64,000 nt of DNA from the IMG/VR virus record IMGVR_UViG_3300017991_000060, positions 1-64,000 of that record, one strand, 5' to 3'. Positions 15,901-22,425 of this stretch are shown here, piece by piece. The first letter of the stretch is position 1. Every line of letters begins with the position of its first letter. The translations under genes were made by a program, and so were the position numbers. Under the pieces are notes generated by a model that did no database searches, was not told the origin of the DNA, and worked only from the letters and a program-made list of their open reading frames with translations. This DNA comes from a virus.

Positions 15901-17067
15901 GTAGGAGAGGAGGAGAACCACCATGTTCGGGTCCTCACGCACCAGGTCCGCCACACCCTTCGCGGATTCGACCAGGGCCGGGGTGCGGCGGCGCTCGGGA
16001 AGGAACTCCTTCCAATCGGCAGACTCAACCTCCACGTTCGGGGAGACGGCCTGCTTATAATCCGCCTCGAACTGCGGGACCCCCTCCCCGTAGACGCGGT
16101 ACAGCTTCTTCCACTTCTCGTCGTCGCGGGGCTCCACGTACATCGCGATGATCCGGTTCCGGCCGCGGAACCCTACAACGGACTGGAGGCGGCGGTGCGG
16201 CGCGATGGCCGTCGCCGTTTCGTACCGGCTCATCTCTTTCGAGATGCGGTCGAGCATCCGGCGATGCGCCTTTTCAGCTTGGGGGATGGTGGGGGCGAGG
16301 GCGTAGAGCTTCGCCTTGGTGATCTCCCAGGCGTCATCACCCTTCAGCCCGCGCATGAAGTCCCTGGCCGTCTTGCCGTCGAGCTTCATACCCTGGTCCA
16401 ACGCGGCTTGAACGAACTCGGGGCTATAGTATCCGGCGCGCTCTCTCTCCTCCTTCACGTAGTACGCCACGGCACGGTTGAGCTCTGTGTGTACCAGGGT
16501 CGGAGCCATGCGGCGGAGGAACTTCTCGTGCTCCGGATGGAGAGCCCCACCCATCCAGTGACGCGAGAGCTCCTCGATGAACGCCTCGGTGAACTTGTCC
16601 TCGACCTCGCGGCGGAAGGTGGCGTCAGCCTTCATCCGTGTCCACGTCTGAAACACAGTGTAGGAGTGGCCGAGGTCGAACATGTACCGGCCGGGGATGC
16701 CCATACCGCGTTCGAGGGCGCTCTTAACAGTCGTGTTAATGCGATCCTCGTCCCAGTACCCAGCCTTCTCCTGGGCCTCGATCACGATGTAGAGCTCCTC
16801 ACCACCGAACTTGCGCGCGGTGTTCCCAGCGGAGCTGCTGGCGGTGTGGAACTTCGGCGTAACGTAGACCCCACGGAGGGAAGCACGGCTGGGCCGCGTG
16901 GCGCTCGCGTCCGGGTCGGCCCGCCACGTCTTGTGCGTCGGTTCAGGGGAGAGCCCGTTCGCCATGATCGACTTGAGGAAGTAGGTGGAGGTTCCGTGGT
17001 ACACGATGCGACGATAGTTGAAGCGGCGCTCGTTGAGGACCTGCCACATCTGGTACGTGTAGGCCAT
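12964..17067 (-). CDS. Giant multidomain protein: ART-like + three GNAT-like repeats + two GNAT + HNH
   Basis: A 1367-aa protein; the ATG at 17067 is nine bases after AGGAGG, while the ATG abutting that site is unusable. Residues ~20-130 look like an ADP-ribosyltransferase (IVYHGTS, LKSIMANGLSP, GVYVTP). Three ~150-residue repeats follow (about 370-510, 600-745, 795-940), each with GxGxGPLLYD...GGGL(M/I)SDR, VW..Y and a DDCDQ end; the glycine loop resembles GNAT motif A. Two clearer GNAT domains lie at ~1000-1100 (FQRRGWATKMY) and ~1195-1270 (HRRRGVATAMF). An HNH-like zinc-finger nuclease motif closes the protein (HVHHKDGNTRNNAAGNL, ~1330) before a basic tail. N-terminus MAYTYQ belongs to the shared start motif. 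Probably an effector set acting on host proteins; delivery unknown. Confidence 0.82.
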   Translation of the reverse strand: MAYTYQMWQVLNERRFNYRRIVYHGTSTYFLKSIMANGLSPEPTHKTWRADPDASATRPSRASLRGVYVTPKFHTASSSAGNTARKFGGEELYIVIEAQEKAGYWDEDRINTTVKSALERGMGIPGRYMFDLGHSYTVFQTWTRMKADATFRREVEDKFTEAFIEELSRHWMGGALHPEHEKFLRRMAPTLVHTELNRAVAYYVKEERERAGYYSPEFVQAALDQGMKLDGKTARDFMRGLKGDDAWEITKAKLYALAPTIPQAEKAHRRMLDRISKEMSRYETATAIAPHRRLQSVVGFRGRNRIIAMYVEPRDDEKWKKLYRVYGEGVPQFEADYKQAVSPNVEVESADWKEFLPERRRTPALVESAKGVADLVREDPNMVVLLLSYSPNSFQVVYWDIAAEDEAEMRGEVSIDRGGHGPCSDAFMVSGAEAGRGWGPLLYDVAMELATAAGGGLMSDRVTVSGDAARVWGYYDKRRRDVTKAQLDNQYGDLTPQDPSDDCDQGSAEDDADPWHLSALSRRFRRSQKDPRSTMRALAKAGRLYYNGPHIPSVVKRLAKHTDMQPSDFAGPLDPWEMAEAEDALRADLTERLHIRERVAALDEVAKGPRDLPSGIGIGVRAGNYISKVYYCDLETGEPSERPGLEGEITFHRVESIWPCEGAWEVKMSGATHGFGPLLYDAAVEVASILGGGLISDRRSVSNSARKVWKHYDTKRPDVEKHQLDNEYGTLTPARPEDDCDQALSRQKYGKRGWVKDPISRRYVIDPPYTLPMLARMDRLVIDGGDREDTIRGALTEAAKGPQALPPGVGVWVRAGNNIILTQYWDLEADSPAARPAGRITIARIDNPETPCDGAWEVDFSRSDHGFGPLLYDVAIELASIMGGGLISDRQDLSPAAYRVWKHYDTARPDVTKHQMDDEQGHLTPSNPNDDCDQWLAREKRGKRGWMKDPVSRRYRISPPYTLPMLARMGLLVLDGPAEDVVRRAVPAVMAVHKAHGGGLTEAAIQHASYGGKHQFIFRDGGKEVGEIAVVPVPGGFEVSNVMVWPAFQRRGWATKMYRHAARWAREQGGKLLVSDDRTPDALALHQDFAAKGYLHGREIVMERIELTPAHKKVIDAFLARRPAESAKLWTDGVALDLLWMGGGRFASWKGGRLHLEHAPTSPSEDTILRYLEKRHGKPAIMPALGLRFEHLHTDSYQGQHYMGLIARDHAGRVVGKVEYSYFDDGTARIDHIEVPEEHRRRGVATAMFQEIKRHHGLKSIPPSGLTDLGSKWREGSRLQERERDYRAEYARETRARKDDRCARNRARYKLIKKGKARVGDGKHVHHKDGNTRNNAAGNLANRAAFDHESDHKSGPPRKRRKRRLRK

Positions 17068-17115
17068 GAGACACATCCTCCTAGCCCGCCACGATACCAG
17101 ATGCGGCGGCTTAGT

Positions 17116-17205
17116 TCACGCTGTTGGGCGGGTCGCGTACGCGCACGCCAGGCACTTGCTCGACTCGGGGTCGATGGGTTGGCGCTGCTCGGGTTGATCG
17201 CTCAT
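17116..17205 (-). CDS. 29-aa ORF with CxxC
   Basis: ATG at 17205 overlaps the stop of the Acb2-like gene (ATGA). The product MSDQPEQRQ... ends with a CLACAYATRP knuckle. Coupled position and normal codon use favour a real gene, but its size leaves doubt. Confidence 0.45.
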   Translation of the reverse strand: MSDQPEQRQPIDPESSKCLACAYATRPTA

Positions 17206-17465
17206 TCGGTCGCCCCCTCTACGGCTTCCACGTCTCCGATGTTGTCTTTCCACTCGCACGCGATAGCGGCGTTCGCCGTCATCATGGCCATCCGCACCTT
17301 GCGGATGGCCGCGCTCTGATCCGGCCCGGCCGGGGTCATGTTCAGGATGATCTTCGCGAAGGCCCGCGCGCCGTCGCGCAACGCCTCGTAGCGTTCCGCC
17401 TGGTCCCTGTCCGGGGGATGGTACGTGAACCAGGTATCCAAGTCTCGTTCGGTGAGAATCCTCAT
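17202..17465 (-). CDS. acb2: Acb2-like anti-CBASS cyclic-nucleotide sponge
   Basis: An 87-aa protein, start ATG 17465 (GGGAGGAG upstream). It has the hallmarks of the Acb2 family: WFTYHPP near residue 12, then Q-x-ERYEALRDGARAFA, TPAGPDQSAAIRKV and the C-terminal MMTANAAIACE helix. Acb2 proteins form compact helical hexamers that bind cyclic di- and trinucleotides and so block CBASS (and some Thoeris) signalling. Length fits the family. It is the one gene here with a clear anti-defence assignment, and its small neighbours are therefore candidates for similar roles. Confidence 0.85.
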   Translation of the reverse strand: MRILTERDLDTWFTYHPPDRDQAERYEALRDGARAFAKIILNMTPAGPDQSAAIRKVRMAMMTANAAIACEWKDNIGDVEAVEGATE

Positions 17466-17504
17466 CGTTCGCTTCTCCTCCCTACCCATCAAGTGCTTAT
17501 CCTC

Positions 17505-17795
17505 TCAGAAGTCCGTCATCGCTTGCTGTAAGATGGGACGCTTCGCAGGTGAACCGTAGAATCCCTCACATACGCCAGGCGTAGGGGGGCTCGGCGGCAA
17601 CGCCCGCTCCGCGTCGTCCGCCCCCTCCAGGAACCGGGAGAGCCGGTCGCGGAGGTGACGCGCACCGTGTTGGTCGAGGGCCACCCGGAACACCTCGCGG
17701 GTCAGCGGGTCCGAGGCGGCCAAGATGAACTCGTCGCGGGACGCCCACCCCGACCCGCTGTAGGTGAGGCCGCTCGGAGAGACGTGGGAGCTCAT
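17505..17795 (-). CDS. Hypothetical protein with C-terminal AMTDF tag
   Basis: A 96-aa protein starting at ATG 17795 (GGGAGG 7 nt upstream; 4-nt overlap with the HAD gene). No domain recognised; Pro-rich second half. It ends ILQQAMTDF-stop (TGA), identical in its last five residues to proteins ending at 19511 and 24727. Confidence 0.8.
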   Translation of the reverse strand: MSSHVSPSGLTYSGSGWASRDEFILAASDPLTREVFRVALDQHGARHLRDRLSRFLEGADDAERALPPSPPTPGVCEGFYGSPAKRPILQQAMTDF

Positions 17796-18184
17796 ACAAT
17801 GTCCTCCCGCTTGTTCCAGGGCATGGGGGTCCCGTTCGCAACCCACTCGTCCACAAAGTCCCAGGTACCATCGAACCGGAAGCCGCGGTCATCCGCGTAG
17901 GCCACCGCGCCGGGCTTCTCCCCTGCCGCCACGGCGTCCACCTCGATGCCGTGGAGGTCGAGCCACTGCTTCACGGCCCGCACGCCACCCGGCTCATTGC
18001 AGCGCGCCGACATCACCACCACGTCGAACCGTTCGCGGAGCTTCGCCACCGCCTCTCGGGCGCCGGGCACCGGCCCGTCGCAGACCGTCTCCACATCCAC
18101 CCAAGGGGACGTGTAGGCATGGATCACGCCGTCGAAGTCGAGGACTACGGCACGCCGCGTGCCCGTCGGGGGCATCCAAACCAT
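17792..18184 (-). CDS. HAD-superfamily phosphatase
   Basis: A 130-aa protein; ATG 18184 overlaps the ParB-like gene stop (ATGA). Motif I is VVLDFDGVIHAYT with the catalytic aspartates at D16 and D18, motif II is VVVMSAR, and the motif III/IV region is KPGAVAYADDRGFRFDG. The size and the missing cap domain fit small phage/bacterial HAD hydrolases that act on nucleotide or polynucleotide phosphates; the substrate is not evident. Confidence 0.8.
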   Translation of the reverse strand: MVWMPPTGTRRAVVLDFDGVIHAYTSPWVDVETVCDGPVPGAREAVAKLRERFDVVVMSARCNEPGGVRAVKQWLDLHGIEVDAVAAGEKPGAVAYADDRGFRFDGTWDFVDEWVANGTPMPWNKREDIV

Positions 18185-18984
18185 CACGCGCCCCCGTTGA
18201 AGATAGCCGCGCGGAGCCGCTCCCCGTTCACGTCGTCGGCCTTGACATCCCCCACGGCCCACAGGAGGGCCTCCCTGATCGTAGGGGAAGCCCTCTCCGC
18301 CACCTTCCGCACCTTGGCCTTGGAGGGGCGCACCGACGACTTGCGCCGCCGCCTAGGCTTCCCGGAGGGCGTCGGGGCGGGGAGGTCCTCCTCCGCCAGC
18401 TTCGCCTCCTGGTCCTCGCGGCTCATGGTGGTGTAGGGCTTCGCGGCGGCCATCGTCATCTGGCCGCGCTCGACGGCCCGGCGCACCGGCGGGGAGAGGT
18501 CGAGAAGAGCGAGGTACCGCTTCACCTGGATGGAGCTCAGCCCCCACGCCGCGGCGGCCTCGTCCACCGTGCGGCCGGTGTCCAGGTACCGCTGCATCTT
18601 CTCGGCCTTCTCCATCAGGGTGTCGCCCCTACGGAGCTCGTTCAGGAACACCATCATGTCGATGATGCGGTCGTCGCTCCCGCGCTCCACCTCGCACGGG
18701 ACCATGAGGCGCTCGCCGCCCATCTCCTCCAGGCGGCGGTTCGCCTCGCGGCAGTTGATGACCCTACGGCGGCCGTCCACCACCTCGATGGAGTCACCGT
18801 TCTTCCGCACCTTGATGGCGACCTTCACCCCAAACGACATCATGTTCCGCACGATCTTCTCGTCCGGCGGGAGGTTCACCCGAGGGTCGTAGAGCGGGTG
18901 CGCCCTGTCGGTGATGAGCGTCAGGATGTCAGGGTCCAGGAGGAACGCCTGACGCCGCTTCCCCGGAAGTGCCTGGCCTCCCAT
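18184..18984 (-). CDS. ParB/Srx-fold DNA-binding protein
   Basis: A 266-aa protein. Residues ~10-110 resemble a ParB N-terminal domain (IKVRKNGDSIEVVDGRRRVINCREANRR, where ParB has a box II GERR-type motif), followed by a helix-turn-helix (TVDEAAAAWGLSSIQVKRYLALL) and a basic Arg/Lys linker. Such phage proteins can be DNA-binding regulators, CTP-dependent clamps or nucleases. The start at 18984 lies one base after the preceding TAA stop, with AGGGGAAG as ribosome binding site. Confidence 0.78.
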   Translation of the reverse strand: MGGQALPGKRRQAFLLDPDILTLITDRAHPLYDPRVNLPPDEKIVRNMMSFGVKVAIKVRKNGDSIEVVDGRRRVINCREANRRLEEMGGERLMVPCEVERGSDDRIIDMMVFLNELRRGDTLMEKAEKMQRYLDTGRTVDEAAAAWGLSSIQVKRYLALLDLSPPVRRAVERGQMTMAAAKPYTTMSREDQEAKLAEEDLPAPTPSGKPRRRRKSSVRPSKAKVRKVAERASPTIREALLWAVGDVKADDVNGERLRAAIFNGGA

Positions 18985-18985
18985 G

Positions 18986-19213
18986 TTACTTCCCCTTCCT
19001 CTCGAACTCTTGAAGCCTCCGCTCGTGGTCAGTGGCTTCCTCCTGCATGTAGGTCACGTCCGAACGGAGCGCGGCGACCTCGGCCTCCAACTCGACAACC
19101 CGCACGCGGAGCTGCACTTCTCCCTGGGCGGCGCCACGCTCGGCGTGCATCGCCATGCCAATGACCGCAACCGCCAAGCAGATGATGACGGCCAGGCTCA
19201 TACGATCTCCCAT
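18986..19213 (-). CDS. Single-span membrane protein with coiled coil (spanin-like)
   Basis: A 75-aa protein, start ATG 19213 (AGGAG, 7-nt spacing). A transmembrane helix (LAVIICLAVAVIGMAM) is followed by a coiled coil (ELEAEVAALRSDVTYMQEEA). This topology matches i-spanins of Gram-negative phages, but many small phage membrane proteins look alike. Neighbours at 19216 and 19959 could complete a lysis group. Confidence 0.65.
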   Translation of the reverse strand: MGDRMSLAVIICLAVAVIGMAMHAERGAAQGEVQLRVRVVELEAEVAALRSDVTYMQEEATDHERRLQEFERKGK

Positions 19214-19215
19214 CC

Positions 19216-19320
19216 CTACACTCCTTTGAACCAGCGGCAGGCGCTCCCGATCCCGTCGAGGGCGTGCAAGAGTAGCCCCAGGAGGCACCCTGAAGCCCAC
19301 GACTTACGCCGCCCGCTCAT
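19216..19320 (-). CDS. 34-aa membrane peptide
   Basis: ATG 19320 overlaps the stop of the preceding gene by 4 nt. The product has a basic start (MSGRRKSWASG), a short hydrophobic helix (CLLGLLLHALDGIGSAC) and a basic end. The cysteine after the helix is not in a good lipobox. Adjacent to the spanin-like gene, so an o-spanin-type role is conceivable but unproven. Confidence 0.5.
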   Translation of the reverse strand: MSGRRKSWASGCLLGLLLHALDGIGSACRWFKGV

Positions 19321-19511
19321 ATCTCGCCCGCCTTCCTCATTCGCTTCAACATCTTCCCGGCCGCTTCGGGCTCCATGCCGGTGAACTCCTCCACATCGAC
19401 AACGAGGTCCTCCCAGGCATGTCGCCTTGACTCATGCTCATTCTGTAGGGCCTGCCACCGTCCGCGAATCCACGACTTCATCATCGCGAGGTTGAACTCG
19501 TCGGTGCCCAT
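19317..19511 (-). CDS. Small helical hypothetical protein
   Basis: A 64-aa charged protein; ATG 19511 overlaps the stop of the preceding gene (TGATG). No family recognised. Confidence 0.75.
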   Translation of the reverse strand: MGTDEFNLAMMKSWIRGRWQALQNEHESRRHAWEDLVVDVEEFTGMEPEAAGKMLKRMRKAGEI

Positions 19512-19780
19512 CAGAAGTCCGTCATCGCTGCGCTGAAGTTGTCGCGGCTAGCGTCGCTCTCCAGCATGTGCCTCGGTACCCCTACGGCCTTGCCAATCTC
19601 GGTGAGCGCCTGCCTCGGCGGCACGTCCACCGGGGCTGGAAGGCGCTTCAGGCTGGCGGGGTCGTGGCAGCACTCGCCGGGTTCAACGGCGTCGGCGCGC
19701 GCCTGGGGGCACTCGATCAGCTCGCCGCGCTCGCGACACAGAACCCTACAGAACCCACCGCCCCAATGTCCACAAGGCAT
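19511..19780 (-). CDS. Hypothetical cysteine-rich protein with C-terminal AMTDF tag
   Basis: An 89-aa protein starting at ATG 19780 with GAGGAGG upstream; the longer upstream frame would overlap promoter P2 and is rejected. Cysteines at the N-terminus (MPCGHWGGGFCRVLC, ECP, ECCH) suggest zinc binding. It ends DNFSAAMTDF-stop (TGA). It is the first gene after P2. Confidence 0.78.
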   Translation of the reverse strand: MPCGHWGGGFCRVLCRERGELIECPQARADAVEPGECCHDPASLKRLPAPVDVPPRQALTEIGKAVGVPRHMLESDASRDNFSAAMTDF

Positions 19781-19799
19781 AACGCCCTCCTCCCCGGCA

Positions 19800-19828
19800 A
19801 CAATACCAGGGCGGAGGGCGTATGTCAA
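19800..19828 (-). promoter_or_regulatory. P2: sigma70-type promoter
   Basis: TTGACA at 19828-19823, 17-bp spacer, TATTGT at 19805-19800; extended -35 GTTTGACA. The same -10 hexamer as P1. Two 9-bp inverted arms, ACGCCCTCC and GGAGGGCGT (19782-19821), flank the -10 and start site and could bind a repressor. Confidence 0.82.
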
Positions 19829-19845
19829 ACGGTGTAGGGTCGGCG

Positions 19846-19962
19846 TCAGTCGGCGGGGGGCTCGGCCGGGGGGTCCTCGTCCGCCAACCCGGTCGCCTCC
19901 AGGATCTTCCCGAGGACCACCTGGGGAACGCCCAGGCCGCGGGCTGCATCCGCGATCTTCAT
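19846..19962 (-). CDS. 38-aa hypothetical protein
   Basis: ATG 19962 overlaps the stop of the holin-like gene (ATGA). Product MKIADAARGLGVPQVVLGKILEATG... with a Pro/Glu/Asp-rich end; it resembles a lone helix-turn-helix or SAP-like segment. Normal codon bias supports coding. Confidence 0.6.
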   Translation of the reverse strand: MKIADAARGLGVPQVVLGKILEATGLADEDPPAEPPAD

Positions 19963-20150
19963 CTTGCTTCGCTCGTGTTCGCCCCCGCCATGAAGATGGA
20001 CATAACCTGTACGACCCAGAAGTTGTCGGGGAGCTTGTCGGTGATGTAGGGGGCCGCGAGGACGAGCCCCGCGATCACGAGAAGGAGAAGGCTGAACTTC
20101 CCCTCGCTAGTCTGTAGTCCCGTCCTTCCGCCCTTCGTCTGCTCGCTCAT
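19959..20150 (-). CDS. Holin-like small membrane protein
   Basis: A 63-aa protein from ATG 20150 (GGAGG five bases upstream). After a TGLQTSEG motif come two hydrophobic segments (FSLLLLVIAGLVLAA and FWVVQVMSIFMAGA). The TSE-before-helix pattern recalls a common phage holin-like family. Its position near a spanin-like gene gives mild support; no endolysin is visible in the window. Confidence 0.55.
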   Translation of the reverse strand: MSEQTKGGRTGLQTSEGKFSLLLLVIAGLVLAAPYITDKLPDNFWVVQVMSIFMAGANTSEAR

Positions 20151-20442
20151 CTCCGCCTCCAAGTTGCGCTTCATCGAACACGCGAATGATGTGCGTCCTC
20201 ATGCTTGCCGGACAAGTGCACTTGCCGCCGTTGCTCACGGCCGGACAGCCCTTCAAGTGCTCCCCCGTTTCCCTACGTCGGCCGACCTCCGCCGTGAGCT
20301 CGATGAAGAGCTTGAGGTTGATCGGCCGCGAGTCGTTCACCCGTTCCAGGATGCGCCGCCGGAGGGCCGGGTCATCCTTGATCTTCTGGAGGGCATATCT
20401 CCGTTGCCGCGCGAGCTGGGCTTCCAGTTCGGGGTGATCCAT
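20107..20442 (-). CDS. Hypothetical protein with CxC zinc-like motif
   Basis: A 111-aa charged protein; GAGGTAGGGC precedes ATG 20442. A C-P...GGKCTCPASMRTH cluster (residues ~67-83) may bind metal. It overlaps the next gene by 44 nt. Confidence 0.75.
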   Translation of the reverse strand: MDHPELEAQLARQRRYALQKIKDDPALRRRILERVNDSRPINLKLFIELTAEVGRRRETGEHLKGCPAVSNGGKCTCPASMRTHIIRVFDEAQLGGGDERADEGRKDGTTD

Positions 20443-20445
20443 GCC

Positions 20446-20748
20446 CTACCTCTCTTCCTCGGCGTCTGCCTCAGCTACTCCGAACACCTCTTTCTGCCAA
20501 TCGATCTGGTCACGGAGGAGCGCCTCTACCTTCTCGCTGTAGCGCGTCTCCAACTTGCGTTCGCGAGCGTGCCAGGCGGCCCGGCACTTCTTGCACTCCT
20601 CGCGCTCCTTCAGGATGTGGCGAACGAGAAAGATGACAGCCACGATGCACAACGCCGGTACCCCGCCCTGGGTGATGATGTCAACCAGTCCGGCCGTTCC
20701 TCCGGTCGTTGTCGCATCTACCGTCGCTTGTGCCTGTGCCAGAATCAC
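20446..20748 (-). CDS. Membrane protein with C-terminal coiled coil
   Basis: A 100-aa protein starting at GTG 20748 (AGGAGG five bases upstream). One transmembrane helix (VPALCIVAVIFLVRHIL) followed by a charged helix with CKKC. Another candidate for the membrane/lysis group; function not shown. Confidence 0.7.
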   Translation of the reverse strand: MILAQAQATVDATTTGGTAGLVDIITQGGVPALCIVAVIFLVRHILKEREECKKCRAAWHARERKLETRYSEKVEALLRDQIDWQKEVFGVAEADAEEER

Positions 20749-20966
20749 CGATACCTCCTAGACCTATCCGCATCCCCTAGTGTACTCGCAGCTAAGGCCC
20801 GCCGCTCATCGAACTCTCGTGCCAATGCGTCAACCGCTTCCCGCGGAAACGTCTGTAGGTGATCCGGCCTCAGCAAAACCCCCTTCCGCACGTACTCCCC
20901 GAGGAGGAGCTTAGAGCACGCGCCGAGCACGCAGGCCGCGTCGGCGTAGTGGATACGTTCCGTCAC
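20745..20966 (-). CDS. Small hypothetical protein
   Basis: A 73-aa protein; GTG 20966 overlaps the preceding stop (GTGA). Residues 8-18 read ADAACVLGACS; the C-terminus is Arg-rich. No family recognised. Confidence 0.65.
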   Translation of the reverse strand: MTERIHYADAACVLGACSKLLLGEYVRKGVLLRPDHLQTFPREAVDALAREFDERRALAASTLGDADRSRRYR

Positions 20967-21367
20967 CTCACGCTGCGTGCAATGGACATCAGCTCGTACT
21001 GTAGGCCCTGGTCGGTGACTTCCTTGGACAACGCCGCGGCGTCCCAGGTGTTCCAGTTCACCGGCATCTCTTCGACGATCTTCACCACCTTCTTCGCCGT
21101 GGCGAGGTCGCGGATGTCGTGCATCATCCCGAGGCCGGTGGGAAGGTGCGTGAGCACCCAGTCCTTGGTCGCCCCGGTACCCCACGAGTGTAGGCCCCAC
21201 AAGCGGCCCTTACCCACGATGTGACCCTTCACCGTGCGCGGCCCGTCATCCTCCATGATCTTGAACGAACCGCGGCCGGCACGCTTCGGCTTGTTGAGCG
21301 GCTCCGTCATGGCCCGGCGCTTTCCGCCTCTCCGCCTCGCTTCGCTCATCTCGTACGTGAACCGCAT
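20963..21367 (-). CDS. Hypothetical protein with MRFTYE start
   Basis: A 134-aa protein, ATG 21367 after GGAGGCGGCC. It starts MRFTYEMSEARRRGGKRR, sharing the first six residues, and the DNA around the start codon, with the next gene upstream. It has no recognised domain; the middle reads WGLHSWGTGATKDWVLTHLPTG. See the N-terminal motif finding. Confidence 0.8.
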   Translation of the reverse strand: MRFTYEMSEARRRGGKRRAMTEPLNKPKRAGRGSFKIMEDDGPRTVKGHIVGKGRLWGLHSWGTGATKDWVLTHLPTGLGMMHDIRDLATAKKVVKIVEEMPVNWNTWDAAALSKEVTDQGLQYELMSIARSVR

Positions 21368-21376
21368 GGCCGCCTC

Positions 21377-22174
21377 CTACTTCTTCGTCGGGTTGCCGAG
21401 GGCCGAACCGTACGAGCGGCCAACCTTGAGGAGCGTGTTGATGTCGAGTGGGACCACCAGGGACTTGAGCGTGAAGTTCGGGGTCGCGAGGAAGCCCTGC
21501 CCGAAGCGGTGGTGCCCATCGAGGATGTAGTCGTCGGAGCTCACGATGATGGTAGCACTCGTGGCGAGAAAGCCGCCGATTTCGGGCACGCCGAAGGCGA
21601 TGATCGACGCGATGCACTTGTCGAACCAAATCTCTCCCTGTAGAGGTTTCAGGGTCTTCACGGCGCGCATGACGACGGGGGCGCGGAGCTTGTCGTCGTT
21701 CGGGTCGCCGTCGCGCTGGCCGAGGACGGTCCACTCGATGTCACCGAACATGGGTGGGCTGGAGTGCTGCCACGGGAAGGGGTCGCCAGGAACGCACTGG
21801 GCGCACGCCATGTCCATGTCGGCGTGCGGGGAGAAGATGTCTACGTTTCCGGCGCGGATGTCCTGCTCGAACTGGCCGATGTCATCGGGCTCGATGACGG
21901 GCATCCGATCCCTGGGGATCGGGAGGGCGTGGCGCATCTTGGCCTTGAGCTGCGTGTAGTTCCGGTCGAAGTCTGGGAGCTCGGTGTCGAGGTCCAGGCC
22001 GACGGCCGAGAACATGCGCTCCGCCACCCGGCGCGCCTCCTGCGGCGACGTGGTGGCGACGTTGTGGGTGTAGCGACCCTTGTACCGCTTGAGATAGTCC
22101 TTGCCCCACGCCTCCTCCGCACTCGACCGCTCGACGATCATGGGGCCTTGGTACGACTCGTACGTGAACCGCAT
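21377..22174 (-). CDS. ParB-like (DGHHR) protein with MRFTYES start
   Basis: A 265-aa protein; ATG 22174 is preceded by GGAGG (7-nt spacing). The C-terminal half carries YILDGHHRFGQG (residues ~220-230), the signature of ParB/sulfiredoxin-fold proteins, preceded by a predicted beta strand (TIIVSSDD). The first ~120 residues are unassigned. The N-terminus MRFTYESYQGP belongs to the recurring start motif. It could be a nuclease or regulator; substrate unknown. Confidence 0.72.
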   Translation of the reverse strand: MRFTYESYQGPMIVERSSAEEAWGKDYLKRYKGRYTHNVATTSPQEARRVAERMFSAVGLDLDTELPDFDRNYTQLKAKMRHALPIPRDRMPVIEPDDIGQFEQDIRAGNVDIFSPHADMDMACAQCVPGDPFPWQHSSPPMFGDIEWTVLGQRDGDPNDDKLRAPVVMRAVKTLKPLQGEIWFDKCIASIIAFGVPEIGGFLATSATIIVSSDDYILDGHHRFGQGFLATPNFTLKSLVVPLDINTLLKVGRSYGSALGNPTKK

Positions 22175-22233
22175 GGCTTCACCTCCTCGTGGTCCTGACA
22201 GAATAGCAAAAGGACCTGGCGGGAGGCGAGAAC

Positions 22234-22425
22234 CTACACCCGCTGGAGCCACTCGGCGGGCACGACGCGCTCCTCGCCGCGGGATCGAACGAGGAACATG
22301 GGGGCGTGCTTCTCCTTCGTGCAGTCCTCCACGACGGTCGCCTCACGCCGTCCGCCGGGCCGCGTCTCCGAGCCGGACAGGCGCAACCAGTTCACGACGA
22401 GGACCCGTTCGCCTACACGCCACAT
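22234..22425 (-). CDS. Small SH3-like beta protein
   Basis: A 63-aa protein, ATG 22425 with GAGAGG six bases upstream. The pattern VGERVLVV...ATVVEDC...MFLVRSRGEERVVPAEWL suggests a five-stranded SH3-like barrel. Function unknown. Confidence 0.7.
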   Translation of the reverse strand: MWRVGERVLVVNWLRLSGSETRPGGRREATVVEDCTKEKHAPMFLVRSRGEERVVPAEWLQRV

